This document shows, piece by piece, positions 1 through 8,553 of a stretch of DNA of 64,000 nucleotides. Within the stretch, counting starts at the first letter, position 1; the number at the start of each line of letters is the position of its first letter. The notes under the pieces were generated by a model. The model was not told where the DNA came from. It saw nothing but the letters and a program-made list of their open reading frames with translations, and did no database searches. Made by a program: the position numbers and the translations under genes. Origin of the DNA: Candidatus Phyllobacterium onerii. GTDB taxonomy: Bacteria; Pseudomonadota; Alphaproteobacteria; Rhizobiales; Rhizobiaceae. The stretch spans positions 28,476-92,475 of the forward strand of contig NZ_JAQMHX010000018.1 in the NCBI RefSeq assembly GCF_028331445.1, read 5' to 3'.

Positions 1-700
1 CGGCCGAAATGATTGAAATGCCTTTCCGTTCGCAGAGCGGGAACAGTTCATCAAGGGGCGTTTGTTCGAGCAGCGTGTACCGGCCCGCCAGCATGAAGCA
101 ATCGAAATCACCTGCCTCGGCAAACCGGACGAGAATCTCGTTGTCGTTGACGCCGACGCCTATTGCCTTGATCACGCCTGAGCTGCGCAGCTTTTCGAGC
201 GCAAGATACCCTCCGTTCATGACCTCGCTGAAGCGCTGATCGACGTGATCGCCATGCCACTTGCGGTTCACGTCGTGGATATACACGATGTCGATGGAAG
301 GTAGGCCAAGCCGCTGATAACTGTCTTCGATCGAGCGCATCACCCCGTCGTAACTGTAGTCATAGACAACCTCGAAATCGAGGGGATCGACATACATGCT
401 CTCTTGCTTGTGATCGCGCACGGGCTTCAACAGCCTACCCACCTTTGTCGATAGAATGGTGTCAGTCCGTCGCTTGCGTAGAGCCGTGCCAAGACGACGT
501 TCCGCAAGGCCCATGCCGTAGAATGGCGCAACATCGAAATAGGTCACGCCTGCGTCAAGCGCGGCTTCGACCGTCGCAGCAGCCTCCTCATCGGACAGAG
601 ATTTGTATATGCCGCCCAGGGGCGCAGCGCCAAAGCCAAAAACGGAAAGCGAGGGACCGGTTTTGCCGACTGGCCTGGAGGATAGGGCGGTCTCAGGCAT
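1..700 (-). CDS. Aldo/keto reductase (D-threo-aldose/L-fucose dehydrogenase-like), partial
   Basis: The first 233 residues of an aldo/keto reductase are visible; the 3' end is cut by the left edge of the window. The N-terminus carries the RPVGKTGPSLSVFGFG strand of the family, then YFDVAPFYG with the catalytic Asp and Tyr, and the VYIHDV strand. It resembles the D-threo-aldose 1-dehydrogenase, L-fucose dehydrogenase and pyridoxal dehydrogenase branch, which oxidises sugars or aldehydes with NAD(P). The start codon overlaps the end of the upstream dehydrogenase gene by 8 bp, so the two are probably translationally coupled in one catabolic operon. The exact substrate is not determinable. Confidence 0.85.
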   Translation of the reverse strand, partial: MPETALSSRPVGKTGPSLSVFGFGAAPLGGIYKSLSDEEAAATVEAALDAGVTYFDVAPFYGMGLAERRLGTALRKRRTDTILSTKVGRLLKPVRDHKQESMYVDPLDFEVVYDYSYDGVMRSIEDSYQRLGLPSIDIVYIHDVNRKWHGDHVDQRFSEVMNGGYLALEKLRSSGVIKAIGVGVNDNEILVRFAEAGDFDCFMLAGRYTLLEQTPLDELFPLCERKGISIISA

Positions 701-1595
701 TCGGCTTCGCCCGCACCTGGATGCCCGCCTGTTCCTCGCGAAGACGGAGCACAGATGTTACGTCGAGTTCGGAAAAGCCCGACTGTGCCGCCTTTGTCAG
801 AACGTCGAAGGCTGCCGTACCAACCGGGGTATCGACTTCGAGAGCTCGGGCCATGGTCAGTGCAAGCCGTTGGTCCTTCTGTCCGAGCTTCACCATGAAA
901 CCGGGGGAAAAATCACCGGCCAGTCCCTTCTTGGGAAGAGCAATGGCAAGCTGATTGTTCCAGGCCATGGTTGTCTTCATAACGTCTGTCATCAGCTCGA
1001 GAGTAAGTCCTGCCTTGGCGCCCATCACGAGGGCCTCGCTTGTCGCCGACAATATCGTTGCGGCGAGGAAGTTGTTGGTCAGCTTCAGCGCCTCACCCAT
1101 TCCGAGATCTCCGCAATAGAAGAAGTCAGTGCCCATGCGGGCGAGCACCGGACGGACACGTTCGACAAGATCGGACGGCCCGCCGACCATGAGTGTGAGC
1201 GTGCCAGCCACGGCATGATCAGCGGTCTTGCCAACCGGGCTGTCGACCATCCCGATACCCGAATCCGCCAGGGCGGTCCCGATCCGGCGTGTCACTGCCG
1301 GATCGATCGTGCTCATGTCGATAAGTATCGAGCCACGCTTCATCGAATGGATGAGACCAGCCTCGCCAAGGACGGCTTCTTCCACATCAGGTCCATCGGG
1401 GAGCATCGTGATGACAATGTCGCAACCCTCCCCGAGATCCGTCAATGACTTTGCCGCGGTTCCGCCGGCTGCCACATGGCTTTCAAGTGCGGCGGGGTTG
1501 AGATCGAATGCCTTGACCGCATAACCTTGCTTGAGGATGTTGCGCGCCATAGGCCCGCCCATCGTGCCGAGGCCCAGAAAACCGATCTTGTCCAT
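693..1595 (-). CDS. NAD(P)-dependent 3-hydroxyisobutyrate dehydrogenase-family oxidoreductase
   Basis: The product is 300 aa, typical for beta-hydroxyacid dehydrogenases. It opens with the dinucleotide-binding motif GLGTMGGPMA (residues 7-16), and the conserved lysine segment GEALKLTNN lies near residue 170. I chose the ATG at 1595 because a purine-rich GAAGGAAGAAG ribosome-binding site precedes it; the open frame extends 32 codons further but has no better site. Family members interconvert beta-hydroxyacids and semialdehydes (3-hydroxyisobutyrate, tartronate, and sulfolactaldehyde in YihU-type enzymes). It lies 37 bp after a solute-binding protein gene and overlaps the aldo/keto reductase gene, so it probably acts on the imported compound. 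Substrate is inferred only. Confidence 0.88.
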   Translation of the reverse strand: MDKIGFLGLGTMGGPMARNILKQGYAVKAFDLNPAALESHVAAGGTAAKSLTDLGEGCDIVITMLPDGPDVEEAVLGEAGLIHSMKRGSILIDMSTIDPAVTRRIGTALADSGIGMVDSPVGKTADHAVAGTLTLMVGGPSDLVERVRPVLARMGTDFFYCGDLGMGEALKLTNNFLAATILSATSEALVMGAKAGLTLELMTDVMKTTMAWNNQLAIALPKKGLAGDFSPGFMVKLGQKDQRLALTMARALEVDTPVGTAAFDVLTKAAQSGFSELDVTSVLRLREEQAGIQVRAKPNA

Positions 1596-1632
1596 TTCTT
1601 CTTCCTTCTTCAGATGCTTGGAATTTTGGGTT

Positions 1633-2856
1633 TCAGTGCTGCTTCCACCGGTCGCTCTCCCAGATCGGTGCGCCGCGTACGTCTCCGGCATCCGATTTTG
1701 CGAACGTCGCTTCGTCGGGCTTGGATCCGGTCATTTCATAAGCCTTCTTGAGCAGCGGCGCCGCCTTCTGAATATTTGTCAAAACCGGATCCCATTCCAG
1801 TTCCTGTGGGATCAATCCACCGGCAACCATGAATTTGGAGGTCTGGATGATGGCGCCGATATCGCCCTCCGTCGGCCATATCCATCCGCGGCCGAAGATC
1901 ACATCGTCTTTGACGACCTTGGAACCGAGGTCGGCGGGCAGCTCCCAGTATTTCTTCACGAGGTCGGATACGGCGCCCGTTTCCATGGCTTTCAGGGCTG
2001 TCACCGCTTCCTGCTGCGCAGCGGCAAATGCGACTACAAGATCGGGATTTTCATCGATCACGGCGTTTCGGCCCATCCAGAACGACCTGTGGAGGTAGTA
2101 ACCATCTGGGTAGAATGCAGACTTCTTCACCGATTCAAGGAGATGGCCCGCACCTTGGCCAGCTGGTCCCTTGTAATGGTCCTCTGTATAACCGAAGGAA
2201 TTGACGATACCGACCGTACCGAGATCCTTCTGTGCCTTGAGGAATGCGGGATAGATCACCACGGCCGCATCGAGACCGGTGGGAATCGTCGCTGCTTGAG
2301 CCTGCGTCGGGATATTGATCAGCTTGATATCGAAATCCTTTGGATTTCCGGAACCAAGTTCATTGAGAAGTATTTGCGAAAGCGCGTTGTATGGGTCGCC
2401 GCCGAGCAACGTGCCGATAGTCTTGCCCTTGAGATCCTCGATGGTACGGATAGGGGAGTCCGGGCGGGTTGCGATCACGAACCGGAAATGGCCCTCGCCG
2501 ACGTTCAGGATACTCCAGGGTTGCTGCGCTGCCAGACCGCGGATGATGGGCGTGTTGCCCCACATGCCAAGATCCAGATTGCCGCTGACGAAAGCCTCCA
2601 CCATCGGTTGAGCAGAAGGATAGTCGCGCCAGTCTATTGTGAGATCGATCCCGAGGTCCTTGGCCTTCTTTTCAAATGTCTTGTTGTCGATCATGTATTG
2701 CGTGATCGGAGAGTTCCCCGCTGCCCAAGGCTGGCGCCCGACGGCTATTTTCGCCTCGGCAGCACGGGCTATGTATGGCGCCGCGAGAGTTGCAGCGCCA
2801 ATTGCCGCTGTTGTCGCCATGAAGCGGCGGCGGGTCATGCTGATCTTCAATGCCAT
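1633..2856 (-). CDS. ABC transporter substrate-binding protein, NitT/TauT family
   Basis: A 407-aa periplasmic binding protein. The N-terminus has a twin-arginine signal (MTRRRFM followed by an alanine-rich segment ending ARA), so it is probably exported folded. The body fits the NMT1/THI5-like and SsuA/TauA fold. The ATG at 2856 has a GGGAGAG site upstream; an ATG eight codons earlier lacks one. It is encoded with two permeases and an ATPase of the nitrate/sulfonate/taurine class. That class usually imports sulfonates, nitrate, pyrimidines or small organic acids rather than sugars, which bears on the substrate of the whole locus. Confidence 0.9.
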   Translation of the reverse strand: MALKISMTRRRFMATTAAIGAATLAAPYIARAAEAKIAVGRQPWAAGNSPITQYMIDNKTFEKKAKDLGIDLTIDWRDYPSAQPMVEAFVSGNLDLGMWGNTPIIRGLAAQQPWSILNVGEGHFRFVIATRPDSPIRTIEDLKGKTIGTLLGGDPYNALSQILLNELGSGNPKDFDIKLINIPTQAQAATIPTGLDAAVVIYPAFLKAQKDLGTVGIVNSFGYTEDHYKGPAGQGAGHLLESVKKSAFYPDGYYLHRSFWMGRNAVIDENPDLVVAFAAAQQEAVTALKAMETGAVSDLVKKYWELPADLGSKVVKDDVIFGRGWIWPTEGDIGAIIQTSKFMVAGGLIPQELEWDPVLTNIQKAAPLLKKAYEMTGSKPDEATFAKSDAGDVRGAPIWESDRWKQH

Positions 2857-2903
2857 GTCGTTCTCTCCCTTTTTTGGCACGTGCTCCCGTGCCGTCCCTG
2901 CAT

Positions 2904-3755
2904 CTATGCTTGTTTGATGCCTGCCTTGCCGATCGTGGCCTCGTAGGCGTCGTGCCGTATGAGCTGCCAGATCTCGTCGACGAGCTTCTGGAAATCCGTG
3001 GTCAACCGAACGCCCTCATTTCGCGGGCGCGGCAGGCCGATAGGCTTTTCCATCTTGATCTGACCGGGATGATTGCTCATGACGGCGACGCGGTCGGCGA
3101 GGAAAACCGCCTCGTCGATGCCATGCGTGATGAAAACCACGGTCTTGCGCTTGTCGCGCGGCAGCTCCTCGCCCCAGATGCGCAATAGTTCTTCCTGAAG
3201 AATGAGTCGGGTCTGGGCATCGAGCGCCGCAAAGGGCTCATCCATGAGAAGGACGTCGGGCTCGTTGGCTAGAGCTCTGGCAAAGGCGCAACGCTGCCGC
3301 ATTCCCCCCGACAGCTCATGCGGATATTTATCCTCGGAGCCATTGAGCGAAACAAGCTCGATATAGTGGTCTACAAGCTCTCGTCGCGCCGCAGTAGAAA
3401 GCGGTGCCCTGTCACGGAAACGCGGCCCGAACTCGATATTCTCGCGCACGGTTTTCCAGGGGAATAACGCGTAGTCCTGAAATACCACGCCGCGTTCGCG
3501 GCCAGGGCCGTGGATCGCGTTGCCATCCATGGAAATGGTGCCGCTTGACGGCTTCGTCAGGCCCGCAATCATGCTGAGGATTGTGCTTTTGCCGCAACCG
3601 GAAGGTCCGACGATGCAAAGAAATTCGCCCTGTTGGATATTGAGGGAGACGTCCGACACCGCAAGCGTCGTTTGACCCGTCCTTGGCGTGATGTATTGTT
3701 TGGTTATCGCGATCAGCGATATTTTGGCCTTTGTGGGGATAGCTACTGTTTCCAT
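2904..3755 (-). CDS. ABC transporter ATP-binding protein, NitT/TauT (SsuB/TauB) family
   Basis: A 283-aa ATPase with every expected motif: Walker A GPSGCGKST near residue 52, Q-loop FQDYALFPW, signature LSGGMRQR, Walker B VLLMDEPFAALD and the switch histidine in VFITHGIDEA. It energises the importer formed with the two neighbouring permeases. Its start lies 13 bp inside the 3' end of the upstream permease gene, consistent with coupled translation. Confidence 0.93.
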   Translation of the reverse strand: METVAIPTKAKISLIAITKQYITPRTGQTTLAVSDVSLNIQQGEFLCIVGPSGCGKSTILSMIAGLTKPSSGTISMDGNAIHGPGRERGVVFQDYALFPWKTVRENIEFGPRFRDRAPLSTAARRELVDHYIELVSLNGSEDKYPHELSGGMRQRCAFARALANEPDVLLMDEPFAALDAQTRLILQEELLRIWGEELPRDKRKTVVFITHGIDEAVFLADRVAVMSNHPGQIKMEKPIGLPRPRNEGVRLTTDFQKLVDEIWQLIRHDAYEATIGKAGIKQA

Positions 3756-4513
3756 GGAAGGAGCCTCTTTTCAACGGCACGCAGGCCACGGTCAATTACG
3801 AGGGCGACGACTCCGACGGCAATCATGCAGACAATAATGCCGCTGAGGTCGACGCTGTATGCATAGAAAACGAACATCATCTGGCCAATGCCGCCGGAGC
3901 CGGCATCACCGGTCTTGGCACCCACTGCCAGTTCCGCCGCAATGATGGATGACCAGGCCAATCCAAGACCGAGACGTGCACCGACGAAGATATTGGGAAG
4001 AGCACCGGGAAGGATCACGTTCCTTATAATGGCGGGCAGGCCGACGCCCAGGGTCCGCGCCGCTCTCGGCAACGATGGATCAATGGAACGCACGCCTTGA
4101 ATCGTATTGATCAGAATAGGGAAAAAGGCTGCGTATCCGACAATGAAGGCCGCTGCAGAAGTGCCTGTACCGAACCAGAGAATCGCCAGTGGCAGCAGCG
4201 CTATCGGCGCTATCGGACGGAAGCTCTCCATGAGCGGGTCCAGATTGCGGCCGATGCTAGGCGAAACAGCCATGAGAAAGCCGATCAGGATGGCACAGAC
4301 CGCCGCAGACACAAAGCCGGTGAGGACGCGACCGAGACTCAAGATCATGGCGAGCGGCAATTGGCCCGTCGAGATCAGCGACCAGGCCGTCGAGACCACG
4401 CTGCCCGGAGTCGGCGTACGCGGTCCCGGTTGAAGGGTGGATACGCCGGCCTGCCAAAGAATGAGCAAGGCAAGCGGTAAAACGAACGGCAGGAAACGCC
4501 GCGAGAGAGCCAT
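3743..4513 (-). CDS. ABC transporter permease, NitT/TauT (SsuC/TauC) family
   Basis: A 256-aa inner-membrane permease with about six hydrophobic helices and the cytoplasmic EAA-type loop (VGLPAIIRNVILPGALPNI), which contacts the ATPase. Its ATG overlaps the stop of the upstream permease by one base (TGATG), so the two permeases are probably made in step and form a heterodimer. The open frame extends far upstream, but that part is out-of-frame shadow of the other permease. Confidence 0.9.
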   Translation of the reverse strand: MALSRRFLPFVLPLALLILWQAGVSTLQPGPRTPTPGSVVSTAWSLISTGQLPLAMILSLGRVLTGFVSAAVCAILIGFLMAVSPSIGRNLDPLMESFRPIAPIALLPLAILWFGTGTSAAAFIVGYAAFFPILINTIQGVRSIDPSLPRAARTLGVGLPAIIRNVILPGALPNIFVGARLGLGLAWSSIIAAELAVGAKTGDAGSGGIGQMMFVFYAYSVDLSGIIVCMIAVGVVALVIDRGLRAVEKRLLPWKQ

Positions 4514-5337
4514 CAGATCACCTCCCGTGAAATGTTTGCCCATGGCGTGATGGCCGTCTGCAGTGCCCGCAGCAGCTTGTCGAAGAGATAGCCGAAGAGG
4601 CCTATGAGGAAGACGAAAGCAAGGACACTTGGCGTCATCAGCAGTTCCCGGTACCACTCGACGGCAAACCCTAGTCCAGACGGCGCGCCGATAAGCTCCG
4701 CCGCCACCATTGCCGTCCACGCCGCACCGGCGCCGAGCCGGAGGCCAACCAGGATATTCGGCAGCGAGGCCGGCAGCACCACGTTCAAGATGATGGATGA
4801 CCGGCCGACGCCGAGTACCTTCGCAGCCTGGATGAGCCTTTCGTCGACAGATCGGACGCCAATCAGCGTGTTGATCACGATCGGGAAGAACGCGCCGTAG
4901 AACATTATGGCGGTGGGCAGGGTTTCGCCGACGCCGAGAATAAACATGCCGAGGGGAATCCAGGCTATACCGGATATAGGCCGGAGGAGCTCGATAAGCG
5001 GATCGACAAGGGCATATAGGATGCGGCTCATTCCCATGAGCAGTCCCAGTGGAATGCCGATGAGCGCTGCCCCCGCAAAGCCCATGGCCAGCCGCTGCAG
5101 GCTGGAGGCGGCGTTCGATGCGACCTCGCCACTGGCAATGAGCGAGAATAGAGACTGAACCACCGCGACAGGGCTCGGCAGCAGAACAGGATTTCCGATC
5201 CACCACGCCCCGGCGTACCAGATCAAAGCAAATATACCCATGCTCCGCAGATAGATCAGCATCGTTGATACAGCGGACGGCACGCCAGACGCTCGAGGAC
5301 TACTGGTGCGGTCAGCTGTCTTCTCCTCCAAAGACAC
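4513..5337 (-). CDS. ABC transporter permease, NitT/TauT family
   Basis: A 274-aa permease, first gene of the importer operon. I chose the GTG at 5337 because AAGGGAGTG sits just upstream. The longer open frame would run through the operator and into the divergent regulator, and gives an implausible N-terminus. It has hydrophobic helices throughout and the loop VGRSSIILNVVLPASLPNI typical of BPD permeases. The start lies 24 bp downstream of an 18-bp palindromic operator, so the LacI regulator very likely controls transcription. Confidence 0.86.
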   Translation of the reverse strand: MSLEEKTADRTSSPRASGVPSAVSTMLIYLRSMGIFALIWYAGAWWIGNPVLLPSPVAVVQSLFSLIASGEVASNAASSLQRLAMGFAGAALIGIPLGLLMGMSRILYALVDPLIELLRPISGIAWIPLGMFILGVGETLPTAIMFYGAFFPIVINTLIGVRSVDERLIQAAKVLGVGRSSIILNVVLPASLPNILVGLRLGAGAAWTAMVAAELIGAPSGLGFAVEWYRELLMTPSVLAFVFLIGLFGYLFDKLLRALQTAITPWANISREVI

Positions 5338-5360
5338 GCGCTCACTCCCTTTTTCACAAA

Positions 5361-5378
5361 AATGGTACCGGTACCATT
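5361..5378. promoter_or_regulatory. LacI-family operator palindrome
   Basis: AATGGTACCGGTACCATT is a perfect 18-bp inverted repeat with the central CG typical of LacI/GalR operators. It lies between the divergent permease (start 5337) and the LacI-type gene (start 5413). It is placed to repress the transport operon and to autoregulate the regulator and the lyase genes behind it. Confidence 0.85.
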
Positions 5379-5412
5379 GGACAATGTCAAGCGAGCGTAT
5401 TACTAATGGTGT

Positions 5413-6498
5413 ATGGACAGCGAGCAAGATTCTTCTAAAAAATCGAAGAGGATAGGAATTCGCGACGTTGCGCAAATTGCGGGCGTCGCGCCTATGACGG
5501 TTTCGCGGACATTATCCTTTCCGCATCTGGTTTCTCCGGAAACGCGGGAGAAGGTTGCCGCCGCGGTTAGGGCGACCGGCTACATACCCAATCGGCTGGC
5601 CAGCAGCCTTGCCTCCAACCAAACGCGCACAATCGGTGCTATCATCCCGACCCTGCGAAACTCGATTGCCGCCTCGTTCACCGACGGTCTGCGCGACACG
5701 CTGCGCCGGAACGGATATCACGTCCTGCTCGGAAACAGTGAGTTTGAGCCGGAGGACGAAGAGGCGCTCGTGACAGAATTTCTGTCGCGGCGCGTCGATG
5801 GCATTTATCTGACCGGCTCGACCCATACCGAGCGCACACGCCAGATGTTGCGTGAGAATGGCGTGCCGACGGTGGAAATTGCCAGCCTGCCGCAGGATCC
5901 GGTCGATATGGCGGTAGGCTTTTCCAATTATGACGCGGCCTATGCTGTCACCCGTATGTTTGCCAAGCAAGGCTATGCCAAAGTGGCACTGTTCACGACC
6001 TTCACCAAGAACAATGAACGCCAGCAGGAGCGCCAGAAAGGCTATTGGGCGGCAGTCGAGGAATTCGGACTGGACTCCGATCCCCGACTGGTCAGCGAGG
6101 TGGCAATGGATCTCAAGGCAGCAGCACAAAACCTGATTGCACTGCTGGAGCGCAGACCCGATGTCGAAGCGCTTTTTTGTACGGGTGATTTCATCGCGGC
6201 CGGTGCACTGCTCGAAGCGCAACGACGTGGCATTCGCGTCCCCGAGGATTTGGCAATTGCCGGGTTCGACGGTCTGGAAATTGCCGACAATCTCAATCCT
6301 TCGCTCACCACAGTACAGATTCCCCGACACGAGATTGGCGTGCTTGCTGGGCAGATGCTCCTCGACCGTATCAACGGCTTGCCGGTCGGAGGTCGCGTCG
6401 TCGACCTCGGCTTCGAAATCATATGCCGGGAGTCCACAGCAAAGAACCTCCCGCGTGAGCTGACCTTTACATCTCTCCAGACCGAGGTGCATGAATGA
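5413..6498 (+). CDS. LacI-family transcriptional regulator
   Basis: A 361-aa regulator. The N-terminal helix-turn-helix spans about residues 16-40 (IRDVAQIAGVAPMTVSR), followed by the hinge helix (PNRLASSLAS) and a periplasmic-binding-protein-like effector domain to the C-terminus. It is transcribed away from the ABC operon, and a matching palindrome is in the gap. Its stop overlaps the next gene by 4 bp (ATGA), so regulator and lyase genes form one operon. The effector is probably the substrate or an intermediate of the pathway. Confidence 0.93.
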   Translation: MDSEQDSSKKSKRIGIRDVAQIAGVAPMTVSRTLSFPHLVSPETREKVAAAVRATGYIPNRLASSLASNQTRTIGAIIPTLRNSIAASFTDGLRDTLRRNGYHVLLGNSEFEPEDEEALVTEFLSRRVDGIYLTGSTHTERTRQMLRENGVPTVEIASLPQDPVDMAVGFSNYDAAYAVTRMFAKQGYAKVALFTTFTKNNERQQERQKGYWAAVEEFGLDSDPRLVSEVAMDLKAAAQNLIALLERRPDVEALFCTGDFIAAGALLEAQRRGIRVPEDLAIAGFDGLEIADNLNPSLTTVQIPRHEIGVLAGQMLLDRINGLPVGGRVVDLGFEIICRESTAKNLPRELTFTSLQTEVHE

Positions 6499-7664
6499 AG
6501 ACAGACGGTTCCTTTTTCCTTGGGTTTCCGCGGCCCCGCGGGCGGGCAGGGGTGCGCAACGACCTGCTCGTTCTCGGTATTAACGGCCTTGTTGCGCGCA
6601 CCGCGGCCCGCATATCGGCGGGACTTCCAGGCAGCAAGCTGGTGGCGAGTCCCTATGGGCGCGGTCAGCTCGGACCGGACAAGGACATGCACACAGCGCA
6701 ACTCGTCGGTCTGGGCTCGCATCCCAATGTCGGCGCGACCCTTTTGGTCGCCGCAGACCGACCCACAGCCGAAGATATCGCGCGGGCAATCGCGGAACGT
6801 TCGGCAAAACCCGTCGAAATCGTTGCATGGGATGATGTCGCAGAAGATGCATTGGCGCTGACCGATCGCGGTATTCGCGCCGGAGGATTGCTGACGCGAA
6901 AGCTCTCCGCGGAACGCCGGGTTGAGGTGCCGGTTAGCGACCTTTTCATCGGAGTGGAGTGCGGTCACTCCGATGCAACATCCGGCCTTTTCAGCAATCC
7001 GCTTGCAGGCGCCGTGGCCGATCGTCTCATTGCTCTTGGCGGCACGTCGGTCATTGGCGAGACCCTGGAATGGTTGGGTGCCGAGCATGTGCTTGCGACG
7101 CGAGCGGCCAATTCCGCTATCAGCCGGGCTATAATCGCGGCGGTCGAAAATCGGGAGAAATCGGTCTCCGCCCTTGGCGTAGACCTTCTTTACAACAATC
7201 CCGGTTATGAAAACGTGCGCGGTGGCCTGTCCACGATTGAAGAGAAAAGCCTCGGCGCCATAGCCAAAGCGGGTTCAACCCCTATCAAGTCGGTACTCCA
7301 GTTCGCCGAGCCCCCTGCCATGCCCGGCCAGCACGTTATGGACGGGCCTGGTTTCTCGCCGGAATCGATGACCGGTTTTGCTGCGGCGGGCACGCAGTTG
7401 ACGCTTTTTACCACTGGTGAGGGGAACAGCTTCTGCAGCCTGCTGGCACCGACGATCAAAATCAGTGCGCATCCACATGCGCCGCAAAGGATGGAACAGA
7501 TCGATTTTGATGCAAGTGCACTTTGGCGCGCTGAAGCGTGGCTGCCGGATATGGCGGAACGTCTGCTGGAACGGTTGATCGAAGTGGCGTCGGGCCTTGC
7601 CACATGGGGTGAGATCTACGGCGAGGGCAACGAATCCTTCTCGCGGTTCGGAGGATCCTTCTGA
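6495..7664 (+). CDS. UxaA/SuyB-type lyase, large subunit
   Basis: A 389-aa protein of the altronate/galactarate dehydratase C-terminal family, which also includes the sulfolactate sulfo-lyase beta subunit. Family landmarks are VRNDLLVL near the start, the ECGHSDATSGLFSNPLAG segment with the conserved Cys, and a glycine-rich C-terminal half. In this family the SAF-domain small subunit is either fused or separate; here it is the next gene, overlapping by one base. The reaction is an Fe/Mn-dependent elimination on a hydroxyacid. Whether the leaving group is water or sulfite cannot be told from sequence alone. Confidence 0.85.
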   Translation: MKTDGSFFLGFPRPRGRAGVRNDLLVLGINGLVARTAARISAGLPGSKLVASPYGRGQLGPDKDMHTAQLVGLGSHPNVGATLLVAADRPTAEDIARAIAERSAKPVEIVAWDDVAEDALALTDRGIRAGGLLTRKLSAERRVEVPVSDLFIGVECGHSDATSGLFSNPLAGAVADRLIALGGTSVIGETLEWLGAEHVLATRAANSAISRAIIAAVENREKSVSALGVDLLYNNPGYENVRGGLSTIEEKSLGAIAKAGSTPIKSVLQFAEPPAMPGQHVMDGPGFSPESMTGFAAAGTQLTLFTTGEGNSFCSLLAPTIKISAHPHAPQRMEQIDFDASALWRAEAWLPDMAERLLERLIEVASGLATWGEIYGEGNESFSRFGGSF

Positions 7665-7963
7665 TGTCCGCACAAGAAAAATTCTCCACCGCGTGGAACG
7701 CGGTCGTCATCGATAATCAAGACAACATCGCGGTCGCGCTCGATGAACTCAGCGGCAACGCGCGGGTTAAACGGGGAGATGAGGAATTCTCTGTGGAGCT
7801 GCACGAAAACATCCCGTCCGGTCACAAACTGGCAATTCGCTCGATAGCAAAAGGTCAGCCAGTATTAAAGTACGGGCAGCAAATTGGTACTGCTGTTAGC
7901 GACATCGCGGTCGGCACGCACGTGCATGTTCACAATTTGAAAAGTGGCAGAGCGAGCCTGTAG
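7664..7963 (+). CDS. UxaA/SuyA-type lyase, small subunit (SAF domain)
   Basis: A 99-aa SAF-domain protein, the usual partner of the large UxaA-family subunit. The sequence contains DNIAVALDEL, the HKLAIRSIAKGQPVLKYG core and ends in the conserved VGTHVHVHNL motif. Its ATG begins at the last base of the large-subunit gene, so the two subunits are probably made in a fixed ratio. Confidence 0.87.
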   Translation: MSAQEKFSTAWNAVVIDNQDNIAVALDELSGNARVKRGDEEFSVELHENIPSGHKLAIRSIAKGQPVLKYGQQIGTAVSDIAVGTHVHVHNLKSGRASL

Positions 7964-8059
7964 ATCCGAGTGCGCACGAATCGATTTTCGTCCAGGTCTT
8001 TACGGTTTTGCAAGCCTAAGTGGTGCTGACCTGAAAAATCATCGGAATACTAACGAGCA

Positions 8060-8365
8060 TCAATAGTGGGGGAAGTGGACGCGCATGGCTTTTTCCTCCC
8101 GACTAATTCGAACCAAAAGCGGGACCAGATAGAGAGTCATGCCTACGACGAGTGTCCAAAACGCATGTAGCGCGACTGCAAAACCGATCAGCTCCGGAAG
8201 GATGTTCAGGTAATAATTCGGATGCCTGACCAAACGAAACAGCAGGGACGTAACCAGGACGTGGTTTCGAGCGATGATGAGTTTGACTGTCCATAGTGGA
8301 ACAAGGCTCACAATCACAACTATCAGGAATATTGCACCAACAAGATAGATGGCCAGTCCGAGCAA
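8060..8365 (-). pseudogene. Isoprenylcysteine carboxyl methyltransferase-like protein, 5'-truncated
   Basis: About 100 residues match the C-terminal half of membrane methyltransferases of the ICMT/PEMT type: two or three hydrophobic helices, then RLVRHPNYYLN and a REEKAM-like tail. The family normally has about 170-200 residues with more N-terminal helices. The frame stays open upstream to 8509 but has no ATG or GTG, only a TTG at 8365 without a ribosome-binding site. I read it as a gene that lost its 5' end next to the amidotransferase gene. It could still be expressed from a nonstandard start. Confidence 0.5.
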
Positions 8366-8553
8366 AGTGATTTGGTCTATACTGTAGTCAGAGAACGCGT
8401 ATTCGGTGATCGCACACAGATAAACGCAACATGCGCGACAGCCAGAATGTTTGAGTTGGCCTTGCCAATTTCTGTGCCTCCGGTAGCTTTCAATTTCCGC
8501 TCGTTGCTAATCAGCCTATTTTTGGCATTTTCAAAGAGAGTTATTGGTGCAGA

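Noticed and set aside
3743..5206. 487-codon frame suggesting a large permease fusion
   Set aside because: The first part is an out-of-frame shadow of the upstream permease; the real gene starts at 4513 with a TGATG overlap.
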